Assembly: GCF_963082655.1 (NCBI RefSeq) | Contig: NC_081555.1 | Coordinates: forward strand, 145,746,517 to 145,810,516 | Direction of reading: 5' to 3' | Source of the DNA: Stomoxys calcitrans | Lineage: Eukaryota; Arthropoda; Insecta; Diptera; Muscidae | Length of the DNA stretch: 64,000 nt | Part shown: positions 10,803-18,599 of the stretch, in pieces | Layout: every line of letters begins with the position of its first letter | Position numbering within the stretch: the stretch's first letter is position 1 | Made by a program: the position numbers and the translations under genes | The notes under the pieces: generated by a model | Database searches by the model: none | Seen by the model: only the letters and a program-made list of their open reading frames with translations | Told to the model about the DNA's origin: nothing

Positions 10803-11720
10803 TTATAATATTTCATTTTTATTTATCCAAGAGTTATGTTCATTAGAAAATCCTAACCATTTAACATAAGCCATTTCTCCCTTTGTTTTTAAAATCTTCT
10901 CAACGAGATATACATCAGGGTGTTTTGTGAGTAAAATCTCTTCCTTATAAAAAGCTCCTTTTATGGGATTTCCCTGGTAGTCTTCAAGTAGATATGTGGT
11001 GGGGTTTGTGTTTTGTATACGTCTTATACGAAAAATCTCTGTACTAAAATTTGGAGTATATCCTTTTTCAAATATGCTCTTATATTTACTTATGCGGACG
11101 TAGTCTCCCAAATGATATTGGGAGATTTTATGTATTTTCATGTGACTATATACGGTTTTTAATAGATTTTGTTCATTTTTGGAATTTACTTCGACTGGAG
11201 CCATTTTTATTGTTCTATGTTTTTGTCGATTATATTTATCTATTAAAGCTTTATACATATCGATCCAATGGTACGTGCCATTAAAAGAAAATTCTCGAAA
11301 CATTTGCGATTTTAATGTTCGATTAAAACGTTCCACAATCGACGCCTTAATTACGCTATAGGTTGAGTAGTGATTAATTGAATACTTTTCCATAAGTTTT
11401 TCAAAGTCTGAATTAAAAAATTCTTTTCCATCATCTGTTTGTAAATTTTTTGGTATCCTCCCCATACTAAGAATTTTTTGAAACGCTTTTGAAACATCAC
11501 AAGCCTTTTTCGATTTAGTTGCTTCTGCCCAAGCATATTTGGAAAATGTGTCTATTACAGTCAATAGAAATTTATAACCTTTGTTTATTGTGGAATAGTT
11601 TCCCATTTCGACTAAATCAGCTTGCCAGAGGTCATCAATACCCCTCATAATAACTCTGCGACGTGGAAAGTTTTTACGAGCTTGGGTGTGAATTTCGTTA
11701 ACAACGTCTCTTTTTTCCAT
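10803..11720 (-). CDS. INT: Polinton retroviral-type integrase with C-terminal chromodomain
   Basis: This 305-residue integrase inserts the element and creates the 6-bp duplication. The rve core carries the catalytic acids D35 ('WQADLVEM'), D96 ('LQTDDGKEF') and E130 ('IVERFNRTLK'). The segment 'LLTVIDTFSKYAW' is the core strand around residues 52-64. Residues about 270-305 form a chromodomain ('VEKILKTKGEMAYVKWLG...SW'), which may guide insertion to marked chromatin. An HHCC zinc finger is absent, as is usual in insect Polinton integrases. The start lies 3 bp after the stop of ORF113. All three catalytic residues are intact. Confidence 0.92.
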   Translation of the reverse strand: MEKRDVVNEIHTQARKNFPRRRVIMRGIDDLWQADLVEMGNYSTINKGYKFLLTVIDTFSKYAWAEATKSKKACDVSKAFQKILSMGRIPKNLQTDDGKEFFNSDFEKLMEKYSINHYSTYSVIKASIVERFNRTLKSQMFREFSFNGTYHWIDMYKALIDKYNRQKHRTIKMAPVEVNSKNEQNLLKTVYSHMKIHKISQYHLGDYVRISKYKSIFEKGYTPNFSTEIFRIRRIQNTNPTTYLLEDYQGNPIKGAFYKEEILLTKHPDVYLVEKILKTKGEMAYVKWLGFSNEHNSWINKNEIL

Positions 11721-11723
11721 AGC

Positions 11724-12065
11724 TTAGTTATGATTATTGTAGATAATGGTAGGGTTTTCAGGCATAGTAGAAATTAATTCAAATAACTGACTCAGACTTA
11801 TCTTCATTTGTGTTATTTCCTGTCGAATGTTGTTAACTTCAATATTTAAATCTCTTTTTAAAATGTCTCTAGAGTGGTAGATTTGTTTTTGAAGATAAGC
11901 TTTGTTGACTGCGTCTGTATCCTCCGCCGGAGGATCCAAATTTTTATTTTTTTTATATTGGATATCGATGTTATTATGCCTGTCAATAAAAATTCCAAAT
12001 ATTTTTGAAACATTTTTTTTATAATGTGTTGAATTTGAAAAATGACCGAACTTATCGACACTCAT
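11724..12065 (-). CDS. Polinton ORF113, coiled-coil protein of unknown function
   Basis: This 113-residue frame lies tightly between the integrase gene (3-bp gap) and the DUF8207-like gene (27 bp upstream). The N-terminal half is basic and polar. Residues about 50-60 read 'EDTDAVNKAYLQ', a motif resembling the 'DAVNKxYVD' found near trimeric fibre or tail-spike stalks in viruses and phages. After it comes a heptad-like segment (about 65-95, 'LNIEVNNIRQEITQMKISL') predicted to be a coiled coil. A trimeric structural role is an inference. A shorter frame in another phase is a shadow. Confidence 0.55.
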   Translation of the reverse strand: MSVDKFGHFSNSTHYKKNVSKIFGIFIDRHNNIDIQYKKNKNLDPPAEDTDAVNKAYLQKQIYHSRDILKRDLNIEVNNIRQEITQMKISLSQLFELISTMPENPTIIYNNHN

Positions 12066-12092
12066 TTTATGATTAATTGAGGTTTACTATTG

Positions 12093-12947
12093 TCAATATA
12101 TTATATCCGCTTCCTTGAGTTCTTCAATAATAGAAATAATTTCATTGTTTTGATTCGTATGACCAGCTTGTTTTGATGCTATTAGGAGCTTAAGACGATC
12201 TACTAGCTCATTGGGATCGTCCCAGTATATATAGTTGGATTTTTCTGAAATTGTAGTCATTAATCCTTTACCTATGTAAGTAGTGTCAAACAGCTTTTGA
12301 ATAATGTTTTTGTATTTATAACCCTTATTCCCTTTAATCCGCTCGTTCGGATTATAATTCCTCTTATGTGCGTTTGTATCTATTAATATTTTTTTATATA
12401 TATCCAATTCCAATGCATCATAGTTGTGTGGCTTTCTATAAAAAAGCAACTGAAATAAGCCCGGCGTATACGCCCATGAATGATTTCCAACAATGATTTT
12501 ATCTTCGTTAATATCTATTATGGAATCTCCAAATTTCCAAACTCCATTCGAATCTTTATGTGGTCCAAAAACTGTGTCTAGTTTTTTATCTCTATGTAAT
12601 TTTGATAAGTCCACACCATCTTCGTCTTCTGACTGGGAAAAGAATTCCTCTTCCTCTTCGCCATCATTACCGTCCTCTATGGCATCATCAATATCTTCCT
12701 TTCCATTATCAAGTTTAGTTTTTAACTTCTTATTTTCTTCATTAAAATCGGTATTTTCAGCCTTTGCATTTGATTGTTTAATTTTGTCTTTAGATAGTTT
12801 CAATATTTTATTAATTGGTTGTGTGACTGGATCGAATGTGCGACGCAAATCCTGCAAAGTCTCCTCTTCACCCAATTTTATGCTTTGAAATTTTCTTTTT
12901 AAAATTTTTCTAGTTTTAACCAATTCCTTTAAAAGATTGGTATTCAT
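12093..12947 (-). CDS. Polinton conserved protein resembling DUF8207
   Basis: This 284-residue protein has a basic helical N-terminus (about 1-70), a low-complexity acidic linker (about 85-105, 'DGNDGEEEEEFFSQSEDED') and a conserved-looking C-terminal domain (about 120-250). That domain contains 'DTVFGPHKDSNGVWKFG', 'HSWAYTPGLFQLLFYRKP' and 'GNKGYKYKNIIQKLFD'. This C-terminal pattern is familiar from insect Polinton-encoded proteins of unknown function (DUF8207-type, recalled rather than searched). Function unknown; position within the virion-gene block suggests a structural or packaging role. The + strand frame opposite the acidic linker is a shadow. Confidence 0.65.
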   Translation of the reverse strand: MNTNLLKELVKTRKILKRKFQSIKLGEEETLQDLRRTFDPVTQPINKILKLSKDKIKQSNAKAENTDFNEENKKLKTKLDNGKEDIDDAIEDGNDGEEEEEFFSQSEDEDGVDLSKLHRDKKLDTVFGPHKDSNGVWKFGDSIIDINEDKIIVGNHSWAYTPGLFQLLFYRKPHNYDALELDIYKKILIDTNAHKRNYNPNERIKGNKGYKYKNIIQKLFDTTYIGKGLMTTISEKSNYIYWDDPNELVDRLKLLIASKQAGHTNQNNEIISIIEELKEADIIY

Positions 12948-13054
12948 CTTAATTTTTTTTTTTTGTATAGCTTTGCTCTCTGTCTAGATATATTTGTGGT
13001 TTTGGAGTTAATTTTACAAGCTTACGTCTTCATCAATCGGAAATATATTTATTA

Positions 13055-13741
13055 CTAAATGTAAATGTATGTATCAAACCCTTTTCTATATCGGCCACAT
13101 GTGATTTCATTATCCTTATTTATTATTAAAAATCCATATTTATCTTGCCAACATTCCTGACAAATCCTCTCAAATTCTTGGAACGTCATATCACCTCTCA
13201 CATGATCATTATAAATGTGTTTCATATTCATTCCATCCTGCTTGAACATAATTATAAAATTTGCATTGTCACGAACCAAATGTTTAGGTATATGCGTATA
13301 TGTTTGACATAAATAAAATGAATCAATATTTTTATGTCGCCCCATAGTAAAATAGTCTCTCATGTTATTCTGCTTTTCACACGCAACATCATCAAATATC
13401 ATAATTGAGTTAGGTTTCGCCATGTCTGATGAAATAACCTTCTCATTATTATTAAATGTAAAATATCCCATTCCCTTTATAGGTGTTATAAGTTGTCTTA
13501 GATACTCGTACTTGGGTTGATATAAAGATTTTGAGTATAAATAAATATTCTCAAATTTTAATCCGTTAGGGCTTTCAATTAAACTAACCATAACGTTAGT
13601 CTTTCCACAATTCGATGGTCCCACTATTAAAGCCCTTATGGAATTCGGTAGTAGACAGCTGTGCTTTATAGTTTTTGGATGATTATGAACGAAGTCTAAA
13701 TTTCGCACATTAATTTTTGTATCTTGCTTAACTAATCGCAT
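13055..13741 (-). CDS. ATPase: Polinton genome-packaging ATPase (A32/FtsK-HerA type)
   Basis: This 228-residue P-loop ATPase probably pumps the element DNA into capsids. Walker A is 'VGPSNCGKTNVMVSL' (about residues 40-54), Walker B is 'NSIMIFDDVACE' (about 112-123), and a sensor-like 'FYLCQTYTHIPKHLV' follows. The length agrees with the A32-like ATPases of Polintons and virophages. It is divergent from the PLA2-like gene, with 73 bp between start codons. All nucleotide-binding residues expected are present. Confidence 0.88.
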   Translation of the reverse strand: MRLVKQDTKINVRNLDFVHNHPKTIKHSCLLPNSIRALIVGPSNCGKTNVMVSLIESPNGLKFENIYLYSKSLYQPKYEYLRQLITPIKGMGYFTFNNNEKVISSDMAKPNSIMIFDDVACEKQNNMRDYFTMGRHKNIDSFYLCQTYTHIPKHLVRDNANFIIMFKQDGMNMKHIYNDHVRGDMTFQEFERICQECWQDKYGFLIINKDNEITCGRYRKGFDTYIYI

Positions 13742-13814
13742 TTTGTTAACTAACTAAATTTTTTGCTTAACCAATTTATTTATTGTAGAAAAAAAAAAAC
13801 CCGACAAGTATAAA
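13742..13814. promoter_or_regulatory. Divergent intergenic region between ATPase and PLA2-like genes
   Basis: The 73 bp separating two outward-reading start codons must hold both promoters, or the leaders of both. It is AT-rich, with an A9-A10 run next to 'cccgacaagtataaa'. TATAAA at about 13809 is too close to the + ATG for a canonical TATA box. Confidence 0.4.
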
Positions 13815-14633
13815 ATGCTCATATTCAATCAAAATAAAGTTAGTCGCAAAAGATCCATTCAAGGAAGAGGACTATTAAACAGATTTATTAATTCCCTACC
13901 TTTCGAACTTCATTTACCTGGATATCAATTCTGCGGACCTGGTACTAAGCTCGAGAAACGTTTGAAACGAGGAGACAAAGGCATAAATGGTCTTGACGCC
14001 GCATGTAAAACTCATGATATAGCGTATTCGAAAACCAGTGATATAGAAGAACGAAATAAAGCTGATCGAGAGCTAGCTGAAAGGGCATGGGAACGGTTTA
14101 AAGCAAACGATAGTACTTTAGGAGAAAAAATTAACTCGTATTTGGTCACCAACGCGATGAAGGCTAAAGTCAAATTTGGTATGGGTGTGGAGAAGAAAAA
14201 ATATAAGAAAGCGGCAGGACAAAAAACTTTTTCGAACGCAATAAAGAAAACGACAACAATTTTAAGGAAAGAAAAACCCCAAGACATTAGCTCCGCCATT
14301 AAAATAGCAAGGAAAGCTATTCATAAAATGCTTAAAAAGAATAAAGGAGATGTAATTATCCCAAGAGTTATAAGAGTACCCAAAATTGGTGGGTTTTTGC
14401 CATTAGTACCAATTATAACAGCACTCGGCGCTTTAGGTGGACTAACTTCAGGTGTATCTTCAATAGCCAAGTTAGTTAGCTCAGCGAATAATGCTAAAAA
14501 GCAACTGGAAGAAAACATCAGACACAACAAAAGTATGGAGTCCATAGCAATGGGAAAGGGATTATACCTTAAACCATTTAAAAATGGAATGGGAATCATA
14601 TGTAATAAGAGTAACATTTCAAAAAACTTTTGA
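13815..14633 (+). CDS. Polinton PLA2-like protein with hydrophobic segment
   Basis: This 272-residue protein has an N-terminal phospholipase-A2-like domain of the type in the parvovirus VP1 unique region. It shows 'YQFCGPGTKLEKRL' (calcium-loop-like) at about residues 36-49, then 'AACKTHDIAYSKT' with the HD pair and following Y (about 61-73), and a downstream D in 'KADRELAERAW'. In parvoviruses this domain breaches endosomal membranes during entry. Residues about 190-222 are hydrophobic and glycine-rich ('FLPLVPIITALGALGGL'), possibly membrane-active. The remainder is strongly basic and may bind DNA. It is probably a virion protein. Its stop overlaps the protease start. Confidence 0.8.
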   Translation: MLIFNQNKVSRKRSIQGRGLLNRFINSLPFELHLPGYQFCGPGTKLEKRLKRGDKGINGLDAACKTHDIAYSKTSDIEERNKADRELAERAWERFKANDSTLGEKINSYLVTNAMKAKVKFGMGVEKKKYKKAAGQKTFSNAIKKTTTILRKEKPQDISSAIKIARKAIHKMLKKNKGDVIIPRVIRVPKIGGFLPLVPIITALGALGGLTSGVSSIAKLVSSANNAKKQLEENIRHNKSMESIAMGKGLYLKPFKNGMGIICNKSNISKNF

Positions 14634-14989
14634 AGCAGCTACCCAATCGACCTCTAACTGATTTAGATATAAAATTATTTGCACGAAAACATATTTCAAA
14701 TTTTAGAGGAGTTTTTATGAGAGATAAACTTCCAAAAAATGTTCTCCATAACGAATGTGGAATAGTAAACCTTGATTCATATAAAGGATCTGGAACTCAT
14801 TGGGTAGCTTATTATAAAAATGGAGACCAAGTGGAATACTTTGATAGTTTTGGAAATCTTCAACCACCAATAGAAATAATAAAATATTTAGGTAGCGATA
14901 TAAAATACAATTATAATAGAAAACAAAATTTTGATTCTTTTAATTGTGGTCACTTATGTTTAAAATTTTTACTCCAATATAAACAATAA
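14630..14989 (+). CDS. PRO: Polinton adenovirus-type cysteine protease, TTG in place of ATG
   Basis: This is a maturation protease of the adenain (C5) family. The histidine is in 'GTHWVAYYK' (about residue 53), the acidic residue in 'EYFDSFGN' (about 70), and the nucleophile in 'FNCGHLCLKF'. The length (119 residues) is normal for Polintons. The conserved N-terminus 'QLPNRPLTDLDIK' is present, but the codon where Met is expected is TTG, overlapping the PLA2-like stop (TTGA instead of the usual ATGA). The first in-frame ATG is about 85 bp downstream and would delete conserved residues. Either the gene has lost its start, or TTG initiates by coupled termination-reinitiation. Confidence 0.88.
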   Translation: MKQLPNRPLTDLDIKLFARKHISNFRGVFMRDKLPKNVLHNECGIVNLDSYKGSGTHWVAYYKNGDQVEYFDSFGNLQPPIEIIKYLGSDIKYNYNRKQNFDSFNCGHLCLKFLLQYKQ

Positions 14990-15063
14990 AATCCCAAATA
15001 ATATTAAAATGAAAAGACATCTTGGTTTTTTTATTTATTTTTTATTTAAATATAATGCATATA

Positions 15064-15777
15064 TTATTTATTTTCCATTCTTTGTATTAGATTGTAAATT
15101 TTAATATCTTGTTTTATAATATGAGGCATTTTTTTACTAAACTCATAACACAGACGTAACAAATCAATTTCAATGTCCGGCTCATTGAACCCAGGTATTT
15201 CAGAAACCAGAACATTTGTCTTTTTTAGTGCTGCGCATGTTGGTATGTAGTAATTGTAGTAGAAATGAGCAATTTGTTTCCTCAATATATTGTTCCAGCA
15301 AATGAAAGATGTTAGAAATATGCCATTCCGGCATATAGACCTCCAGGCCTCGCTATCCAGTTTTATTTTGTTTTTGCCTTGAATTAAAACAAGATATGAT
15401 CTGCCATTTTTATTCACAAAATCCAATTGAATGTGTTCATTTCTTTGGTCATCCAACAATTTAAATGAGTCAAGGAAAAAATCATATTGATCCAAACAAG
15501 CTTGAATGTAGGCTCTGTACGTAATTAGATGTAGCCACAATTCCCGTGTCAGTCCAATATAGTTTTTCCTTTTCTGTAACCATATTATAGGTTCGAAAAG
15601 CATGATAGAAAAGCCGCAAGTTACTTTCAAATTCAGGTCGACGAAATATTCCATCTCGAAAACAACTTCACGAGTTTGCAAATGTGAGTTTTCCTTTTTA
15701 CTTTCCTGATCCATTCTTAGTGACGTTTTAAAATATACTAACGCCTTCTCCCAATAATTTTTCGAATATAAGGGCAT
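15064..15777 (-). CDS. Polinton ORF237, unknown protein
   Basis: This 237-residue open frame converges with the protease gene (74 bp between stops) and diverges from ORF174 (44 bp between starts). The sequence is a mix of predicted β-strands and helices, rich in aromatic residues and cysteine, with 'GRSYLVLIQGKNKIKLDSE' in the centre followed by a helical 'AWRSICRNGIFLTSF'. The strand-helix order vaguely recalls PC4-like ssDNA-binding folds, but this is weak. It has no signal peptide or clear membrane segment. The frame is long and unbroken in AT-rich DNA, which argues that it is real. Confidence 0.6.
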   Translation of the reverse strand: MPLYSKNYWEKALVYFKTSLRMDQESKKENSHLQTREVVFEMEYFVDLNLKVTCGFSIMLFEPIIWLQKRKNYIGLTRELWLHLITYRAYIQACLDQYDFFLDSFKLLDDQRNEHIQLDFVNKNGRSYLVLIQGKNKIKLDSEAWRSICRNGIFLTSFICWNNILRKQIAHFYYNYYIPTCAALKKTNVLVSEIPGFNEPDIEIDLLRLCYEFSKKMPHIIKQDIKIYNLIQRMENK

Positions 15778-15821
15778 GTTGAGATTCTTGAGATTTAGTC
15801 TTTTTCAAACCTTCCACCGAA

Positions 15822-16346
15822 ATGTCAAATTTTAATCTACCCAATTTTGTACTGGTTGATTTTCAATATTGTCATGGAAATGATAATAGTATATATATTA
15901 AAGAATTTGCCTATATGAGTGGGTTTTCAATAGTACCAAACTATTGTTTGTTTAGGTCTCCTTTCGACAGCAGAGAACTACTGAAGGAGGGAAGAAGAAA
16001 AAACGCATACTGTAAGAAGTACGTACACGGCTTGGACTGGTCTGATGGAAAAATAAATTACAACTGCGTTGGGGATATTTTATCTCCATTGATCAGTTAC
16101 AATTACGTTTTGGTGATTGGACAAATTAAAAAGGAATTTTTAGAAAAATATCTAAGTACAAATATTGTAAACATAGAATATAAAACAAGTTTCAGAAAAA
16201 TGAGAAATTATTTCACTAATTGCCCAATTCATAAGGATCAAAAGTTTAAGTGTGCTGTTAATAATTTATATAAAATGTTTGTATTTATTGAAAGTAATGC
16301 AATCAATTCTTTTGATGAAATAATATATGATGAAATAAAATGTTAA
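15822..16346 (+). CDS. Polinton ORF174, unknown protein with possible nuclease-like fold
   Basis: This 174-residue protein begins 'NFVLVDFQYCHGNDNSIYI', a hydrophobic strand ending in an acidic residue as in RNase H-like exonucleases. It continues with 'YVHGLDWSDGKI' (about 67-78), 'YNYVLVIGQIKKEFLEKY' (about 92-109) and a terminal C..H...C pattern ('NCPIHKDQKFKCAVNNL', about 132-148). I recall similar 'HGLxWxxG ... CxxH ... CA' proteins in insect and other invertebrate mobile DNA, without known function. The nuclease idea is an inference. The start follows a 44-bp divergent promoter region shared with ORF237. Confidence 0.6.
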   Translation: MSNFNLPNFVLVDFQYCHGNDNSIYIKEFAYMSGFSIVPNYCLFRSPFDSRELLKEGRRKNAYCKKYVHGLDWSDGKINYNCVGDILSPLISYNYVLVIGQIKKEFLEKYLSTNIVNIEYKTSFRKMRNYFTNCPIHKDQKFKCAVNNLYKMFVFIESNAINSFDEIIYDEIKC

Positions 16347-16433
16347 ATAAACAAATAAAAAGACTATGTTGTTTTAATTTATTATTTTTATTTACTTTTC
16401 TTAAAATTATTCTCGATATTTATAAAAGGTATT

Positions 16434-16778
16434 TTAAACATTTAAATATGGACTGTAAAAGGCGCTTGCAGTTATTTGCTGCTTCAGTTCCAATCTGCTC
16501 AGGGATTTATCCTCATCATCTAATAAAGGCTGTTTGGAAATAGAAAAGGATCCTTCGTTGATGCATCGTATGGTTATATCATCCAAAGAATTAAAACGTT
16601 TAGGCAAATATAACGTATGTCCCTCCAAGCTCAGCACTACCGCATCTCCGTATTTGGTTGTGGTCCGATAACAACCATCAATAACGTATTCATGATGCAG
16701 TACCATATCCTTCACATTTAAAATTGGTTTTAGATTTTTGTTATTAAATTTACTTATCAATTCCAAATTATCAGACAT
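16434..16778 (-). CDS. Polinton ORF114, putative OB-fold / ssDNA-binding-like protein
   Basis: This 114-residue frame is the last gene before the right TIR. It contains 'YRTTTKYGDAVVLSLEG' (about 37-53) followed by 'LYLPKRFNSL' (about 56-65). A 'TKYG..VVL' strand followed by 'LPKRF' is a pattern I associate with small OB-fold-like proteins in insect Polintons, compatible with ssDNA binding during protein-primed replication. That role is inferred. The C-terminus is polar. The + strand frame overlapping it is a shadow. Confidence 0.55.
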   Translation of the reverse strand: MSDNLELISKFNNKNLKPILNVKDMVLHHEYVIDGCYRTTTKYGDAVVLSLEGHTLYLPKRFNSLDDITIRCINEGSFSISKQPLLDDEDKSLSRLELKQQITASAFYSPYLNV

Positions 16779-17002
16779 GACGCTAAGTTTGCACTTTCAA
16801 TACTATTCAAGATGTGGCTTTCTTCTCACACTTTTATAGAAGCACAATGAAAACCAATATATAATGACGATGAATCCCACAATAAACAAAGGGTTACATA
16901 GCTTCCATATCAATGACATTTTTATAACACCATGATTTACGACCCAAAAAGTATCAATCCCACTTATCAGTTACCGCCATCAATCTCTAATATCCCAATC
17001 CC
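16779..17002. other. Polinton right inner non-coding region
   Basis: It contains diverged extra copies of TIR motifs ('catagcttccatatcaatgac', 'tcaatcccacttatcagtta'), showing that the tandem units once extended further inward on this side. Confidence 0.6.
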
Positions 17003-18266
17003 AAATGAGCAAGACCCACAGCCTTCATAACATATAGTGAGGGTCACACTCAATGAATTTTTATAACTCCTTAATTGACTAACCAAATAGTTTCAATCCC
17101 ACTTATCAGTTAAATCAACACCATCCCTAATAATAGCACCCACAATTAAAAACGTTGGATCCCAAATTCCTAATCCAAAAAGCAGCTTACACAAGTTCGA
17201 ATCCCCCATTCCCCTTACAAAAAAGAGCTACATAGTTTCCATATCAATGACAGTTTTATAACAACATGATGAGGATCCCACAACAAAAAGGGCTAGGCCG
17301 AACCCTCCCTAGCATACATAGAGATCAATGTACAATAAGGATCCCCTAACAAAAAAGGGCTACATAATTTCCATATCAATGACAGTTTTATAACAACATA
17401 ATGAGGATCCCACAACAAGAAAGGGTGACATAGCATAGAGATCAATGTACAATGAGGATCCCCAAACAAAAAAGGGCTACATAATTTCCATATCAATGAC
17501 AGTTTTATAACAACATAATGAGGATCCCACAACAAGAAAGGGTGACATAGCATAGATATCAATGTACAATGAGGATCCCCTAACAAAAAAGGGCTACATA
17601 ATTTCCATATCAATGACAGTTTTATAACAACATAATGAGGATCCCACAACAAGAAAGGGTGACATAGCATAGAGATCAATGTACAATGAGGATCCCCAAA
17701 CAAAAAAGGGCTACATAATTTCCATATCAATGACAGTTTTATAACAACATAATGAGGATCCCACAACAAGAAAGGGTGACATAGCATAGATATCAATGTA
17801 CAATGAGGATCCCCTAACAAAAAAGGGCTACATAATTTCCATATCAATGACAGTTTTATAACAACATAATGAGGATCCCACAACAAGAAAGGGTGACATA
17901 GCATAGATATCAATGTACAATGAGGATCCCCTAACAAAAAAGGGCTACATAATTTCCATATCAATGACAGTTTTATAACAACATGATGAGGATCCCATTA
18001 AAAAAGTAATTAAGAAGTAATAAAGAAGTAATTAAGAAGTAATTAATATGAATTTGTATATACCAAATTCAACAAGAAAGGGTGACATAGCATAGATATC
18101 AATGTACAATGAGGATCCCCTAACAAAAAAGGGCTACATAATTTCCATATCAATGACAGTTTTATAACAACATGATGAGGATCCCATTAAAAAAGTAATT
18201 AAGAAGTAATAAAGAAGTAATTAAGAAGTAATTAATGTGAATTTGTATATACCAACTTATCCTACT
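17003..18266 (-). repeat. Polinton right terminal inverted repeat, expanded by 117-bp tandem units
   Basis: This is the inverse of 1523-2307, but about 480 bp longer because of about five and a half 117-bp tandem units (gaggatcccc recurring at 17454, 17571 and so on) and two 189-bp terminal units (taccaa at 18061 and 18250). Because 117 = 3 x 39, a 223-codon minus-strand frame (17293-17964) runs through the array; it is not a gene. Units alternate between 'agagatcaatg' and 'agatatcaatg' variants. Confidence 0.9.
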
Positions 18267-18272
18267 CAGACA
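18267..18272. repeat. Polinton target-site duplication, right copy (CAGACA)
   Basis: It is identical to 1517-1522 and directly follows CCTACT. Confidence 0.92.
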
Positions 18273-18432
18273 GACGGACAGATGGACGGACGGACATGGC
18301 TAGATCGATATAAAATTTCGCGACGACCAAGAATATATATACTTTATGTGGTCTCAGACGAATATTTCGAGTAGTTACAAACAGAATGACGAAATTAGTA
18401 TACCCCCCATCCTATGGTGGAGGGTATAAAAA
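18273..18432 (+). repeat. A-family repeat, right part of the copy split by the Polinton
   Basis: It continues 'cagacggacagatggacggacggacatggctagatcg' and ends in the family terminus 'ggtggagggtataaaaa', exactly as in the intact copy at 20359-22125. The uninterrupted order across the insertion confirms the Polinton boundaries. Confidence 0.85.
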
Positions 18433-18567
18433 GAAAATCTATGTTAGGAATACCATGCTGATTACAAAATCCCTAATTGTTTTCCTCCCTTGTGTGCCTC
18501 GACCTCAAGTCTCGTTTCAGGTATCCGATCAGAAACCTTTCCATTCCTTTCAGGTTTCCTATCATCG

Positions 18568-18598
18568 CCTCGATTATACCACGATGGTATAATCGAGG
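18568..18598. repeat. Perfect hairpin, 14-bp stem and 3-nt loop
   Basis: CCTCGATTATACCA is followed by CGA and then its exact reverse complement. It lies between the repeat end and the LINE remnant. It may be a palindromic remnant or a replication product; no function is evident. Confidence 0.8.
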
Positions 18599-18599
18599 A

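Larger units (their letters stand above)
1523..18266. mobile_element. Complete Polinton/Maverick (polintovirus-like) element, 16,744 bp
   Basis: The element has AG...CT termini, long terminal inverted repeats, a 6-bp CAGACA target duplication and the full Polinton gene set. That set is protein-primed PolB, retroviral-type integrase with chromodomain, A32/FtsK-type ATPase, adenovirus-type protease, double jelly-roll capsid protein and a probable penton protein. Polintons are self-synthesising DNA transposons of eukaryotes believed able to form virions. Gene order is ORF163 and PolB (+); capsid, penton, integrase, ORF113, DUF8207-like and ATPase (-); PLA2-like and protease (+); ORF237 (-); ORF174 (+); ORF114 (-). 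Both termini and all frames look preserved, so the insertion appears young; the only visible lesion is TTG at the protease start. Autonomy cannot be judged from sequence alone. Confidence 0.95.

Noticed and set aside
12493..12888. 131-codon serine-rich + strand frame
   Set aside because: Antisense shadow of the acidic linker in the DUF8207-like protein.
17293..17964. Long minus-strand reading frame of 223 codons with regular peptide repeats
   Set aside because: It is produced by the 117-bp tandem units of the Polinton TIR (117 is a multiple of 3). The left TIR gives the same at 1825-2091.
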